Assembly (NCBI GenBank): GCA_947502145.1 | Contig: CANMYO010000002.1 | Span: 496,001-560,000 of the forward strand | DNA length: 64,000 nt | Direction of reading: 5' to 3' | Source of the DNA: an uncultured Paracoccaceae bacterium | GTDB lineage: Bacteria; Pseudomonadota; Alphaproteobacteria; Rhodobacterales; Rhodobacteraceae | Part shown: positions 53,903 through 63,686 of the stretch, in pieces | Layout of the letters: every line of letters starts with the position of its first letter | Position numbering within the stretch: the first letter of the stretch is position 1 | Program-made: the position numbers and the translations under genes | Notes under the pieces: model-generated | The model's input: the letters and a program-made list of their open reading frames with translations, nothing else | The model's database searches: none | What the model was told of the DNA's origin: nothing

Positions 53903-55300
53903 ATGGGCGATATTCTGATCACTGACGATGAACGCGATATCCGAGAGTTGATCTCGGATATTTTAAAGGACGAAGGGTTCACAACGCGGTTAGCGGCAAA
54001 TTCCGATCAATGCATGAAGGCGATTGCAGATGAACCGCCGGCACTGATGATTCTGGACATCTGGCTCAAAGACAGTGGGATGGATGGGATCGACATATTG
54101 AAATCGGTGAAGCGGGATCATCCCGATGTTCCAATTGTGATCATTTCAGGACACGGGAATATCGAGATTGCCGTCGCTGCGATCAAGCAGGGGGCCTACG
54201 ATTTCATCGAAAAGCCCTTCAACATTGATCAGCTGCTTGTCGTGATCCGGCGTGCAATGGAAACATCGCGTTTGCGCCGCGAAAATGTTGAACTCAAGCG
54301 CGGCGAATCCGCAACGGCAGAGATGATGGGTGAATCTGCGGCGTTCCGGGCCTTGAAGAGCCAGCTGGACAAGGTCACAAAGTCAAACGGCCGGGTCATG
54401 TTGACCGGCCCCGCCGGGTCCGGCAAGGAAATTGCAGCGCGCTATATTCACGCCAATTCCAATCGATCAAGCGCACCCTTTGTGACCGTGTCCAGCGCCA
54501 GCATTGAACCCGACCGCATGGAAGAAGTGCTGTTTGGCCGACAGGGCGCGGGCGGCATCGAAAAAGGCCTGTTGGAACAGGCCAACGGTGGGCTGATCTA
54601 CTTTGATGAAATTGCTGACATGCCGGCTGGCACGCAATCGAAGATTCTGCGTGTCTTGGTCGATCAAACATTCCAAAGGGTAGGCGGGACCGACAAGGTG
54701 CAGGTTGACCTGCGGGTTATCTCATCGACAAATCGCGACTTGCCGGCAGAAATTGAGGCTGGGACCTTTCGAGAGGAACTCTATCATCGGCTGAATGTTG
54801 TACCCATTCAGGTGCCAAGTCTTGAAGAACGGCGCGAAGATATCCCGCTATTGGCCGAACATTTTGTCGAAGTATTCAATAAGGATCAGGGGCTGCCTTT
54901 GCGGAAACTGGCAGAGGATGCGCGTGCCTTGCTGCAGACCATGCTTTGGCCGGGCAATGTGCGCCAGCTGAAGAACATGGTGGAACGTGTTCTTATCCTT
55001 GGCGAAAATTCCGACGAAATCAGTGCAAAAGAGCTGCCGACCGGCGAAGAGGCAACGGCCGAGGAAGGCCGCATTGTTCTGTCAGGTGGTCTTGCAACCC
55101 TACCATTGCGAGAAGCACGCGAACTGTTTGAGCGTGAGTATCTGCTGACCCAGATCAACCGGTTTGGGGGCAATATCAGCCGGACCGCCTCTTTCGTCGG
55201 CATGGAACGCAGTGCATTGCACCGGAAACTGAAATCTCTGGGCGTTGCAACGACCAATAAGGCCGGCGCGCGGGTTGCCTACGTTGAGGGTGACGCATGA
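53903..55300 (+). CDS. ntrX: Response regulator NtrX
   Basis: About 465 residues. Receiver with D52 in LMILDIWL, AAA+ domain with a P-loop GPAGSGKE, Walker B GGLIYFDEIADM, and VDLRVISSTNRDL. The loop after strand 2 reads VLFGRQGAGGIEKGLLEQA and has no GAFTGA. The C-terminal FIS-like helix-turn-helix is GNISRTASFVGMERSALHRKLK. An ATG at 53891 overlaps the ntrY stop but the ATG at 53903 has GAGGG upstream and begins with the usual NtrX residues. Probably not a sigma-54 activator. Confidence 0.92.
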   Translation: MGDILITDDERDIRELISDILKDEGFTTRLAANSDQCMKAIADEPPALMILDIWLKDSGMDGIDILKSVKRDHPDVPIVIISGHGNIEIAVAAIKQGAYDFIEKPFNIDQLLVVIRRAMETSRLRRENVELKRGESATAEMMGESAAFRALKSQLDKVTKSNGRVMLTGPAGSGKEIAARYIHANSNRSSAPFVTVSSASIEPDRMEEVLFGRQGAGGIEKGLLEQANGGLIYFDEIADMPAGTQSKILRVLVDQTFQRVGGTDKVQVDLRVISSTNRDLPAEIEAGTFREELYHRLNVVPIQVPSLEERREDIPLLAEHFVEVFNKDQGLPLRKLAEDARALLQTMLWPGNVRQLKNMVERVLILGENSDEISAKELPTGEEATAEEGRIVLSGGLATLPLREARELFEREYLLTQINRFGGNISRTASFVGMERSALHRKLKSLGVATTNKAGARVAYVEGDA

Positions 55301-55354
55301 ATTGACCAGCCCTTGCGGCTCTGTCAGGAAGACGGGTGCTAGGGGAGTAATGCG

Positions 55355-56731
55355 ATGAAAGTCATCATTTGCGGCGCAGGTCAGGTTGGCTGGCAGATTG
55401 CCAGGCATCTGTCCGGTGAAAACAATGATGTGACGGTTGTGGACCACAACCCTGATCTGGTGCGGCGCGCAACAGATACGCTGGACGTCCAGGGTATCAG
55501 TGGGCACGCCAGCTACCCCGACATCCTCGAACGTGCAGGCGCGCGTGATGCGGATATGATTATCGCGGCGACCCATTCCGACGAAGTCAACATGGTGACG
55601 TGCCAGGTCGCCCATTCGATTTTTGACGTTGGTCGTAAGATTGCGCGCTTACGTGCACAAAGCTATCTGGACGCTATTTACGCCGATCTTTACCGCCGTG
55701 ATCATCTGCCAATTGATGTCGTAATCAGCCCCGAAAAAGAAGTTGCAGAAGCGGCATTGCAGCGACTGGCCGCACCGGCTGCTTTTGACACGGAAAGCTT
55801 CTTTGAAGGCAAAGCCCAATTGCTTGGCATTATCGTCGACGATGATTGTCCCGTGATCAACACGCCGCTGCGACAGTTGACCGATCTGTTTTCCACCTTG
55901 CGGGCGCTGGTTGTCGGTATCCGGCGGGACGGGGCGCTGTTTGTGCCTTCTCCGGGGGATCAGATTTTCGCGGGCGATGACGTATATCTTTTCACCGAAA
56001 CAGAAGACATGAATCGGGCGCTTGAGATATTTGGCAAGACGCAACGGAAGCAAGAACGGATCGTCATTGTCGGCGGCGGTAATGTTGGCTTGAGCGTTGC
56101 ACAAGCGCTTGAGGCGCGGACGGATCGGTTGCGCGTGCGGGTGCTTGAGAAGGGCCGGGAGTGCGCGGAACACGCGGCGGATGCCCTGGATCGCACCATT
56201 GTCCTGCATGGTGATGGGCTTGATTCATCCCTGTTGGAAGAGGCGGGGGTCGCAAATGCTGACGCGGTGCTGGCATTGACGAACGATGACAAGACCAACC
56301 TGCTGGCATCGGTTCGGGCCAAGGCAATGGGCTGTCCGATGGCGATCACCCTGATCAATGATCCGACGTTGGTGCCGTTGATGGGGCCGCTCGACATTGA
56401 TGCTTATATCAATCCGCGATCCACCACCGTCAGTTCGATCCTGCGGCATGTCCGCCACGGTCGCGTGCGTGGTGTATATTCGATCGGGGATGCCGAAGCG
56501 GAGGTGATCGAGGCCCAGGTGCTGGGGACGTCACCCATTGCGGGGCATAAGATCAAGGATATCAACTTTCCCGAAGGAACCATTGTCGGCGGGGTGATGA
56601 AGGGGGGCAAGCCAACAAAGCCAACCGGAGAGACCCGGATCAATGAAGGCGATGTCATCGCCATATTCGCGATGGCCGATGACGTACCCGAGGTTGAGCG
56701 TTTGCTTCAGGTCAGCATCGACTTTTTCTGA
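55355..56731 (+). CDS. trkA: Potassium uptake regulator TrkA
   Basis: Cytoplasmic NAD(H)-binding subunit that gates TrkH. 458 residues with two tandem RCK units: two N-domains that start VIICGAGQVGWQIARHL and IVIVGGGNVGLSVAQAL, each followed by a C-domain. Ribosome site AGGGGAG. The stop overlaps the start of trkH. Follows ntrX after 54 bases. Confidence 0.93.
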   Translation: MKVIICGAGQVGWQIARHLSGENNDVTVVDHNPDLVRRATDTLDVQGISGHASYPDILERAGARDADMIIAATHSDEVNMVTCQVAHSIFDVGRKIARLRAQSYLDAIYADLYRRDHLPIDVVISPEKEVAEAALQRLAAPAAFDTESFFEGKAQLLGIIVDDDCPVINTPLRQLTDLFSTLRALVVGIRRDGALFVPSPGDQIFAGDDVYLFTETEDMNRALEIFGKTQRKQERIVIVGGGNVGLSVAQALEARTDRLRVRVLEKGRECAEHAADALDRTIVLHGDGLDSSLLEEAGVANADAVLALTNDDKTNLLASVRAKAMGCPMAITLINDPTLVPLMGPLDIDAYINPRSTTVSSILRHVRHGRVRGVYSIGDAEAEVIEAQVLGTSPIAGHKIKDINFPEGTIVGGVMKGGKPTKPTGETRINEGDVIAIFAMADDVPEVERLLQVSIDFF

Positions 56732-58254
56732 TGTGGGGCCGCATCACAGCGCTGCCGTTTTTCGTGCTTCTCATGGGGCTGGGTGCGCTGTCGATGCTCG
56801 TGCCGGCAATGCACGGCCTTGCCATGGAAGACTTTGTTACCATGCGGGTGTTCTTTTACGGCATGATCCTGTTCGGGTTTCTCACGTTGATCATCGGCTT
56901 GGCGACCGCGGGATATGCCCCGCGTTCCATTGCGCGCAGCCAATTGATCACACTTTGCGCCGCTTTTGCCGGTCTGCCCCTGATGTTTGCTGTGCCATTC
57001 CATGAGGCGGTCTCTGGCACTACATTTTTGGATGCCTGGTTCGAGATGGTTTCAAGTTTCACCACAACGGGCGCGACTGTGTATGACAACACGGGCCGGC
57101 TGACACCCTCATTGCATCTATGGCGGGCGACGGTTGGTTGGATGGGCGGCCTGATGGTCTGGATCACGGCGGTTTCCATCTTTGCACCGATCAACCTTGG
57201 TGGATTTGAAGTGCGGGCAAGCGGCGGCGTCGGGCGCGGTGCAAATGACCGGTTCAGCCAGATTGGACAGGTAGCAGACCCGTCCGAACGACTGGCGCGC
57301 ACCGCATTCTATTTTGTGCCGATATACACTGGCCTTACATTCGCGCTGTGGCTTGGTCTGGTGATATTCGGTGAGGTCCCCTACGTCGCGCTGTGCCATG
57401 CGATGTCTGTGCTGTCGAGTTCCGGTATCTCACCAATTGGTGGTGTGTATTACGCAGCCTCTGGCATCTGGGGCGAAGTATTGATCTTTGCATTTTTCAT
57501 CTTTGCACTGTCGCGATTGACCTACACCCGGCGCCACAACATCGAATCCAGTGGCAATCTGTTTCGCGATCCAGAGTTTCAGGTTGCGATGGTTCTGGTC
57601 GGTTTGACGACAGCGCTGTTGTTTGTGCGCCATTTTGTCGGTGCGATTGACGAAGGCGAGCAAGCCAGCATTGGTGAGGCTATCGCAGCCCTTTGGGGTG
57701 CAGTGTTCACTGTGACATCATTCCTGACCACAACCGGTTTTGAATCCCGGTTCTGGGTTGGTGCAGCTGATTGGTCCGGGCTTGAGACGCCGGGATTGTT
57801 TCTGGTTGGGCTGTCATTAATTGGCGGCGGGGTTGCGACCACCGCTGGTGGCGTGAAACTGCTGCGTGTCTATGCGCTATTCCGTCATAGTGAACGCGAA
57901 CTTGAGCGCTTGATGCACCCGTCTTCTGTGGGCGGTGGCGGGCGCGAGGCACGCCGAATTCGCAAGCAGGGTGCATATATCTCGTGGCTGTTTTTCATGC
58001 TGTTCGCAATCAGCATCGCTGGCGTCATGCTGTTGCTGTCACTAACTGGGGTGCAGTTTGAGACGGCGATGGTTTTGGCGGTTGCAGCGCTGTCCACAAC
58101 CGGGCCCTTGGCGTCGATTGCGGCCGAAACTCACATTTCCTATGCCGGGATACCTGATCTGGCGAAGATGGTATTGGCCGCAGCGATGGTTCTTGGCCGG
58201 TTGGAGACACTGGCGATTATCGCGCTCTTCAACCCTGAAATCTGGCGGAAATAG
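56731..58254 (+). CDS. trkH: Potassium transporter TrkH
   Basis: Inner-membrane potassium channel-like transporter. 507 residues with many helices and four selectivity-loop repeats, for example SSFTTTGATVYDN, LSSSGISPIGG, TSFLTTTGFES and ALSTTGPLAS (the fourth weakest). Coupled to trkA by a one-base overlap. A 106-base gap precedes hfq. Confidence 0.92.
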   Translation: MWGRITALPFFVLLMGLGALSMLVPAMHGLAMEDFVTMRVFFYGMILFGFLTLIIGLATAGYAPRSIARSQLITLCAAFAGLPLMFAVPFHEAVSGTTFLDAWFEMVSSFTTTGATVYDNTGRLTPSLHLWRATVGWMGGLMVWITAVSIFAPINLGGFEVRASGGVGRGANDRFSQIGQVADPSERLARTAFYFVPIYTGLTFALWLGLVIFGEVPYVALCHAMSVLSSSGISPIGGVYYAASGIWGEVLIFAFFIFALSRLTYTRRHNIESSGNLFRDPEFQVAMVLVGLTTALLFVRHFVGAIDEGEQASIGEAIAALWGAVFTVTSFLTTTGFESRFWVGAADWSGLETPGLFLVGLSLIGGGVATTAGGVKLLRVYALFRHSERELERLMHPSSVGGGGREARRIRKQGAYISWLFFMLFAISIAGVMLLLSLTGVQFETAMVLAVAALSTTGPLASIAAETHISYAGIPDLAKMVLAAAMVLGRLETLAIIALFNPEIWRK

Positions 58255-58360
58255 TGGATTGCAATTTTGACTTTAATATCCTGTCGGGGCGCGACATAGT
58301 GGGGCGCGTGAATTGGGGGGCCACTCACAGGCCGTAATAATAAGAAAAGGAAGTGTCGCC

Positions 58361-58594
58361 ATGGCGTCCGATAAAGCCAACCTTCAGGATGCGTTCCTGA
58401 ACCATGTCCGAAAAACCAAAGTTCCGGTCACCATTTTTCTTGTGAATGGTGTCAAGCTGCAGGGCGTGATCACCTGGTTTGACAGCTTCTGCGTGCTTTT
58501 GCGCCGTGATGGCCAATCCCAGCTTGTCTACAAGTCGGCGATTTCGACAATCATGCCATCGCAGCCGATCAGTCTTTACGAAGGCGAAGAATAG
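58361..58594 (+). CDS. hfq: RNA chaperone Hfq
   Basis: 77 residues, hexameric Sm-like RNA chaperone that supports small RNA action. Sm1 motif in [21 protein letters not shown] and Sm2 in [11 protein letters not shown]. The short acidic tail GEE replaces the long C-terminus of E. coli Hfq, as is normal in alphaproteobacteria. The start at 58361 has AAAAGGAAG upstream; a longer open frame from 58313 was rejected. hflX begins one base after the stop. Confidence 0.96.
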   Translation: MASDKANLQDAFLNHVRKTKVPVTIFLVNGVKLQGVITWFDSFCVLLRRDGQSQLVYKSAISTIMPSQPISLYEGEE

Positions 58595-58595
58595 A

Positions 58596-59873
58596 TTGCT
58601 TGAACACGACAGGCCCGTCACCCGGGCTTGGGTCCTGCACCCGACCGTCAAGAATGACCGTAGCGCCCGAGATCCCGATGCGGCGCTGGATGAGGGCGTG
58701 TCCCTCGCCGCTGCATTGCCAGATCTTGAGGTTATGGGACAAGAGGTCGTGCGGCTTCCAAAGATTCACCCCGGTCAGCTGTTCGGCAAAGGCAAGATCG
58801 CCGAGCTGAAAACCCAATTCAAATCCGCTGATATTGAACTGGTCCTGATCGACGGGCCGGTGAGCCCGGTTCAGCAACGCAACCTTGAAAAGGAATGGGG
58901 GCTTAAGATTTTGGATCGCACGTCGCTGATCCTTGAGATCTTTAGCGACAGAGCCAGGACCGCTGAAGGTGTCTTGCAGGTCGAGATGGCGGCGCTTTCC
59001 TATCAGCGCACGCGCCTGGTGCGTGCCTGGACCCACCTTGAGCGGCAGCGCGGGGGGTTGGGGTTTGTCGGGGGACCTGGTGAAACCCAGATTGAGGCGG
59101 ACAGACGCGCGATTGACATGCAGCTGCAAAGCCTGCGCAAACAGCTCGACAAGGTTGTCAAGACGCGGACTCTGCACCGGGCAAGTCGGGCGAAGGTGCC
59201 GTTTCCTATTGTTGCCCTCGTCGGGTACACCAACGCAGGGAAGTCGACCCTGTTCAATCGGCTGACGGGCGCACAGGTTTTTGCCAAGGACATGCTGTTT
59301 GCTACGTTGGATCCGACCATGCGCAAGATAGAGCTGCCGGCGGGTGATGAAGTCATCATGTCCGATACAGTTGGGTTCATCAGCGCATTGCCAACCGAGC
59401 TTGTCGCGGCGTTTCGGGCCACGCTCGAAGAAGTGCTGGATGCCGACCTGATCGTGCATGTGCGTGACATCAGCCATGAGCAGACCGAAGATCAGGCTGA
59501 GGATGTCCGTGCGATCCTGACGTCATTGGGCGTTGCTGAGACGGCTCCGACAATTGAGGTCTGGAACAAGATTGACCTGCTCGCGCCTGAAGCGCGCGAT
59601 GCCGTTCAATCACAGGCAGTACGGTCCGACGATCTGTTCGCCCTGTCAGCTGTGACCGGCGAGGGTCTTGATACGCTGCTGACTGCAATTTCTGAGCTCA
59701 CCAAGGATTCCCGCACCACCGAAGTGGTTAATCTTGGTTTTGATGAGGGGAAGGCACGTGCATGGCTGTTTGATCAGGGTGTTGTCAAGGATGATGACCA
59801 GACGGAAGATGGCTACGCCTTGACCGTGCATTGGACGGCGTTACAGAAGGAACGGTTTACGCGGCTCTGCTAG
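58596..59873 (+). CDS. hflX: GTPase HflX
   Basis: Ribosome-associated GTPase involved in rescue of stalled or heat-damaged ribosomes. About 425 residues. The N-terminal domain has PGQLFGKGKIAELK and LVLIDGPVSPVQQRNLEKEW, followed by the linker with RGGLGFVGGPGETQIEADRR (in parts). The G-domain has GYTNAGKSTLFN, DPTMRKIELP, SDTVGFI and NKIDLL. The start is probably TTG at 58596, directly after the hfq stop; the open frame extends into hfq and is ignored. Overlaps the convergent GGDEF gene by 4 bases. Confidence 0.92.
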   Translation: MLEHDRPVTRAWVLHPTVKNDRSARDPDAALDEGVSLAAALPDLEVMGQEVVRLPKIHPGQLFGKGKIAELKTQFKSADIELVLIDGPVSPVQQRNLEKEWGLKILDRTSLILEIFSDRARTAEGVLQVEMAALSYQRTRLVRAWTHLERQRGGLGFVGGPGETQIEADRRAIDMQLQSLRKQLDKVVKTRTLHRASRAKVPFPIVALVGYTNAGKSTLFNRLTGAQVFAKDMLFATLDPTMRKIELPAGDEVIMSDTVGFISALPTELVAAFRATLEEVLDADLIVHVRDISHEQTEDQAEDVRAILTSLGVAETAPTIEVWNKIDLLAPEARDAVQSQAVRSDDLFALSAVTGEGLDTLLTAISELTKDSRTTEVVNLGFDEGKARAWLFDQGVVKDDDQTEDGYALTVHWTALQKERFTRLC

Positions 59874-60631
59874 GCCGCGTGTGGGTGGTCGACCCTGTAG
59901 TCATACATAATCAGGCGCGCGCGGCCCTCTGCCTTGGCGCGATATAGTGCCATATCCGCCCTGACCAGTGCCTCTTCGACGGTTTCACTTGCGGGGCTTA
60001 TCGTTGCCCCGACCGACATGGTAACATTTAACTGGTCAGCTCCGTCAAAGAATGGGACCTGATGTGGTCCTGTAACAATATCACCAAATTCATTGACGTC
60101 AGGAGTGGCCCCGTCAGGGATGTACAGCGCAAATTCCTCGCCCCCAATCCGGCCTACATACCCTTGCGTGGCGACGTGATCGCAAAGCGCATGGGCGATT
60201 TCTTGTAGCGCAAGATCACCGGTCGCATGTCCAAATTTGTCATTGATGCATTTGAAATGATCGGCATCCGCGATCATCAGAATGCCATTTTCGCCGTCGC
60301 TCTTGGCCTTGTTGGTCGCTTGCAGAAATGCGCGGCGGTTCAGAAGGCCGGTCAGCGGATCGGTTGTGGCGAGCGTTTCAAGCTCTCCTTGCAGGGTTTC
60401 CATGTCAGTGACAAGGATCATGCCGAGGATAAGAAATGGCGACCCAACAAGACTTGAGATCAGCATTTCCTGCCAGAATTGTGCGGGATCGATCCCAAAC
60501 AGAAGTCCTTCTGCCAGACACCGGACGGCAAGAACCATCAACAACAAGACGGCCGGCTTGAACAGCAGGTCCCGTTTGCGTCGTATCGCCAGAAAATGGG
60601 CGAAGACGCGGATATATACGCGTGAACTCAT
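59870..60631 (-). CDS. Membrane-anchored diguanylate cyclase (GGDEF)
   Basis: About 253 residues. Two or so hydrophobic helices (about 24-80) at the N-terminus with short loops, then a GGDEF domain from about residue 95: TTDPLTGLLNRRAF, DADHFKCINDKFGHATGD, and the active-site GGEEF. No RxxD inhibitory site is seen five residues before GGEEF, so product feedback is not supported. Short N-terminal sensor and no EAL domain. The start at 60631 begins the positively charged membrane entry (MSSRVYIRVFAHFLAIRRKR). Overlaps the hflX end. Confidence 0.88.
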   Translation of the reverse strand: MSSRVYIRVFAHFLAIRRKRDLLFKPAVLLLMVLAVRCLAEGLLFGIDPAQFWQEMLISSLVGSPFLILGMILVTDMETLQGELETLATTDPLTGLLNRRAFLQATNKAKSDGENGILMIADADHFKCINDKFGHATGDLALQEIAHALCDHVATQGYVGRIGGEEFALYIPDGATPDVNEFGDIVTGPHQVPFFDGADQLNVTMSVGATISPASETVEEALVRADMALYRAKAEGRARLIMYDYRVDHPHAA

Positions 60632-60668
60632 ACATCGCCGGGTATCGGCGGAAAATATTAATACGGGG

Positions 60669-63137
60669 TTAATCCGCACGCGCGGGGTTAAGAACTGTGA
60701 CGCCCAGGGCCGCCGCGCGGGCCAGTTCAGGATCCAGTGACATTGGGATATATTCACCGCGCCGCCAAAGTTCACCCAGGTTGTCGTAATAGCGACTGAG
60801 AAAATGGCCTGATTGACCCGTGGCGGTCACAAAAACGGAGCTATCAGGATCGGCGAAATCGTAGACGCCACGAAACCCGGCAGCATGCACATTTTGAAAG
60901 GGATGCGGTCCGATCCCGGAGGTGCGCCCGCGCTGCAGTGTGTTGTCGCCGCCGGATGTAGATTGGCGAATATTTACGAACCAATTGAGGACAGGCACTT
61001 CACCAAGGACCGGGTGATCCTGAATTGCCTGATGCGCATCGCCCCAGCGTAGCGCTTCGATGGTGCCACCATATGTTTCATCAATCCAAATCAAGGCATC
61101 ATCAAGCGCCTGGCGCGAAACGTCAGAGCAGGTTTCAACCGGGGCCGACTGCGCGACATCGCACCATGCGGCAGCGCCATCAATGTTGCGAAACACACGT
61201 TCGATGAAAATCGGCTCGATATGGGTGAACTCACTGGCCAACGGTCCAAGGTCGTCGCGAATGAGCCGGGCCTGCAGTTGCCGCAACCAGGCCGCGTAGA
61301 TCAGAGGCTCCGGAAGGTGTTCGTTCATTTCGCCATTCCATGCGGCCAGCAGTTCGAGCGCAACCTGACGGCGGCGTTCCGGGGTGCCTTCGGGGGCGGC
61401 TTCGCCGGTAAACCACAGATCGGCCCCGATCAGTGGCAGCAAGGCGCGTGCGGTAAAGCTCACCGTGTCCAGCTGGGCCTCGATAAAGCTTTCGCGCGTG
61501 TGTACCTGCCGTGCCTGCATCAGGCGTCGCCACCGATTGATGCGCTGCGTGTCGCCCCAGCTGAAAGAGACATGGTCAGGGAAGGGTCGATCAATCGTCT
61601 TGTTGTTGGTATTGCCCAAAATGCCGCCGGCAGGATCGACAAATTGCGGGTTCTTGGCAAAGGGTAGGGTGCCCTGCCAGCGGTTTTCGGGCAGATAGCC
61701 ATAGGCTGGCAGCCGCCCCTGACTTTGGTGTTGCGCGCTGCGGCGCGGCATGGCACCGATTGTTACCATCGCAGTGCTGTTGCGGTCAGCCATAGTCAGG
61801 TTCTGGGATGGCGCGACAAATCCTTCGACGGCGTCGATGGCGTCTTCAACCGTTGTCTGGCTCACCAGATTCAACATCGCGGTCAGCGAAGTGTCGCGAT
61901 CAGAAAGCGCGGTCCATCCGATGGCCGTTACATGACCAGGTGGCGTGATTGTTCCCAGATCGAACTGATCGGAAGGCAGAACCGGACCGTTGTCAGTCCA
62001 GCGCAGGCGCAGCGTAACCGCGGCTGCATCCTTGATGTTAACGATGCTTTCGCGGATTTCAAAGCGTTTCCAACCCGTTGGCGTGCGGTACTCGTCCGGA
62101 TTGTCAGGATTTATCTGTTCAATAAAGACGTCCTGATCATCCAGATAGCTTGAAGTAATACCCCAGCCAAGATCCGCGCTGCGCCCGGTCAATACTGCCG
62201 GCACACCGGGGATTGTGCCACCGATGATGCCACCTGTCTGCAACTCAAGCCGCGCGAGATACCAAATTGTTGGTGCTGTCAGTCCAAGATGTGGATCATT
62301 GGCGAGCAGAGTTGATCCGGCAGCCGAACGATCAATGCCTGCAGCCCAGGCATTTGACGCCCCGGCAAGTTCTCGTGGTTGGATTGGAGAGAGCGGGTCA
62401 AACGGCATTCGGGAATTGGCGGCGTATTGAGGCACACCCTCGATCAAACTGGCGTACTCAGGCAGGGCGGCGATACCCTGGCTGGGATCATCCGGCAGGA
62501 TGTCGGCAAGCCGATCCGGGTCGATCATCAACGAGGTTCGCGCGCGCAGCACTTCATTTTCGATATGATTCGACAATTGCAGAGAAAGCAATTTCATGAT
62601 GGCGATGCTGTCAGCGGCTTGCCACGGTGCAACTGGGTGATTGAAGAACCACATCTCTGGCGCGCCACGGCCCAATGCGCCCTTGTTCACCTCGGCGAGC
62701 CAGGCGTTCACCCCATTCGCGTATGCATCTAGCGCGGCTGACGTGTGATCATCCTGAGCGGCAACAGACCGCACAGCAGTGCCATAAAGATCAAAACGGC
62801 GCACAATGCTGTCGATACCCAACGTCCATTCACCAAAAAGTTCCGAAAGGCGCCCCTGCGCCGTGCGGCGCAGCATCGTCATCTGCCACAAGCGGTCCTG
62901 CGCGTGCGCATAGCCAAGCGCGAAATAGACATCTTCGTCATTGGACCCGAAAATGTGCGGCACGTTGGCGTTGTCACGGACAATTTCGACAGGGGTGCTG
63001 ATGCCAACGACATCAAATTGACCTTCGTATTCAGGCAAAGAGCGGGACGCAAAAAACCATGCCAGGCAGGCAAGTCCGACAATCAGCAAAATGATCCCTG
63101 AGGTCAGCCGAAGCAACCAACGAAAAATAAGCGCCAT
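60669..63137 (-). CDS. Penicillin acylase/AHL acylase-family hydrolase
   Basis: 822 residues, Ntn-hydrolase fold of the penicillin amidase (S45) family. N-terminal membrane or signal helix (about 5-30). The self-processing site is near 261, where the serine in GASNAWAAG would become the N-terminus of the beta chain after removal of a linker. Alpha-chain motif VPHIFGSNDEDVYFALGYAHAQDRLWQM, split, and later NDPHLGLTAPTIWYL. In Rhodobacterales such enzymes include AHL acylases, but the substrate of this one is not evident. Start at 63137 with GGGGG upstream. Confidence 0.88.
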   Translation of the reverse strand: MALIFRWLLRLTSGIILLIVGLACLAWFFASRSLPEYEGQFDVVGISTPVEIVRDNANVPHIFGSNDEDVYFALGYAHAQDRLWQMTMLRRTAQGRLSELFGEWTLGIDSIVRRFDLYGTAVRSVAAQDDHTSAALDAYANGVNAWLAEVNKGALGRGAPEMWFFNHPVAPWQAADSIAIMKLLSLQLSNHIENEVLRARTSLMIDPDRLADILPDDPSQGIAALPEYASLIEGVPQYAANSRMPFDPLSPIQPRELAGASNAWAAGIDRSAAGSTLLANDPHLGLTAPTIWYLARLELQTGGIIGGTIPGVPAVLTGRSADLGWGITSSYLDDQDVFIEQINPDNPDEYRTPTGWKRFEIRESIVNIKDAAAVTLRLRWTDNGPVLPSDQFDLGTITPPGHVTAIGWTALSDRDTSLTAMLNLVSQTTVEDAIDAVEGFVAPSQNLTMADRNSTAMVTIGAMPRRSAQHQSQGRLPAYGYLPENRWQGTLPFAKNPQFVDPAGGILGNTNNKTIDRPFPDHVSFSWGDTQRINRWRRLMQARQVHTRESFIEAQLDTVSFTARALLPLIGADLWFTGEAAPEGTPERRRQVALELLAAWNGEMNEHLPEPLIYAAWLRQLQARLIRDDLGPLASEFTHIEPIFIERVFRNIDGAAAWCDVAQSAPVETCSDVSRQALDDALIWIDETYGGTIEALRWGDAHQAIQDHPVLGEVPVLNWFVNIRQSTSGGDNTLQRGRTSGIGPHPFQNVHAAGFRGVYDFADPDSSVFVTATGQSGHFLSRYYDNLGELWRRGEYIPMSLDPELARAAALGVTVLNPARAD

Positions 63138-63218
63138 CCCGGCCCCCTGAACCCGCAAACTTTGGCCTGTTTACTGTGAACGGCGCAGAGGTGCCACCAT
63201 CGGTGGATTGCTTTTTTA

Positions 63219-63569
63219 TCAGGCGCCCAGATTGATCCAAATTGCGCCGAGAGCAACAATCGCCTCGACCCCGAAATAGAGCCATTTCTTAGCAGAGCGC
63301 CCGTCAAGAACAAGCGATGTGCCCCGCCCGATTGCAGCCCCGCCCCAGGCAAATCCAATCATCGCGTAAGCTGCGGTTGTGTCCAACAGCAACGCACCGA
63401 TGCCAAGGCCCACAAATAAGGCGCCAACACTTGCCCGAATTTCAGATACGCCCATGCTACTGTCACCTGCACGCAGATCGAGCGCGGACATCGTGTAGTG
63501 GGGCGCGAGCCAGCCAAAGCAACCGAAACCGATGCTGAGGAAGACGAATATATAATTGAGCACGTCCAT
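63219..63569 (-). CDS. DUF4345-like membrane protein
   Basis: 116 residues with four hydrophobic helices. It starts MDVLNYIFVFLSIGFGCFGW and has ALDLRAGDSSMGVSEIRASVGALFVGLGIG (split), where the conserved R-x-x-x-G pattern of DUF4345 occurs. Function unknown. The start at 63569 has AAAGG upstream and precedes the first helix. Confidence 0.75.
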   Translation of the reverse strand: MDVLNYIFVFLSIGFGCFGWLAPHYTMSALDLRAGDSSMGVSEIRASVGALFVGLGIGALLLDTTAAYAMIGFAWGGAAIGRGTSLVLDGRSAKKWLYFGVEAIVALGAIWINLGA

Positions 63570-63635
63570 GGTGGGCCTTTCGACTGGTTGACCTGAGACC
63601 TGCGCCGCATTGCGCAAAGGTCAATGGCATTGCAC

Positions 63636-63664
63636 GAAAAACGGGCGACCAATGGGCCGCCCGT
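63636..63664 (-). terminator. Terminator downstream of the polyamine-type binding-protein gene
   Basis: On the minus strand ACGGGCG (63664-63658), 10 bases, CGCCCGT (63647-63641) is followed by TTTTCG. It lies 22 bases after the stop codon at 63687. Confidence 0.75.
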
Positions 63665-63686
63665 GTCGTCCGATATCGGGCGGAGA

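Noticed and set aside
58255-58360. Promoter for hfq built from TTGACT or TAATAT
   Set aside because: No pair of hexamers has acceptable spacing; read-through from trkH cannot be excluded.
48006-63640. A 15-base identity GGCATTGCACGAAAA found at 48006-48020 and 63626-63640
   Set aside because: About two 15-base repeats are expected by chance in a 64-kb window, and the contexts are unrelated.
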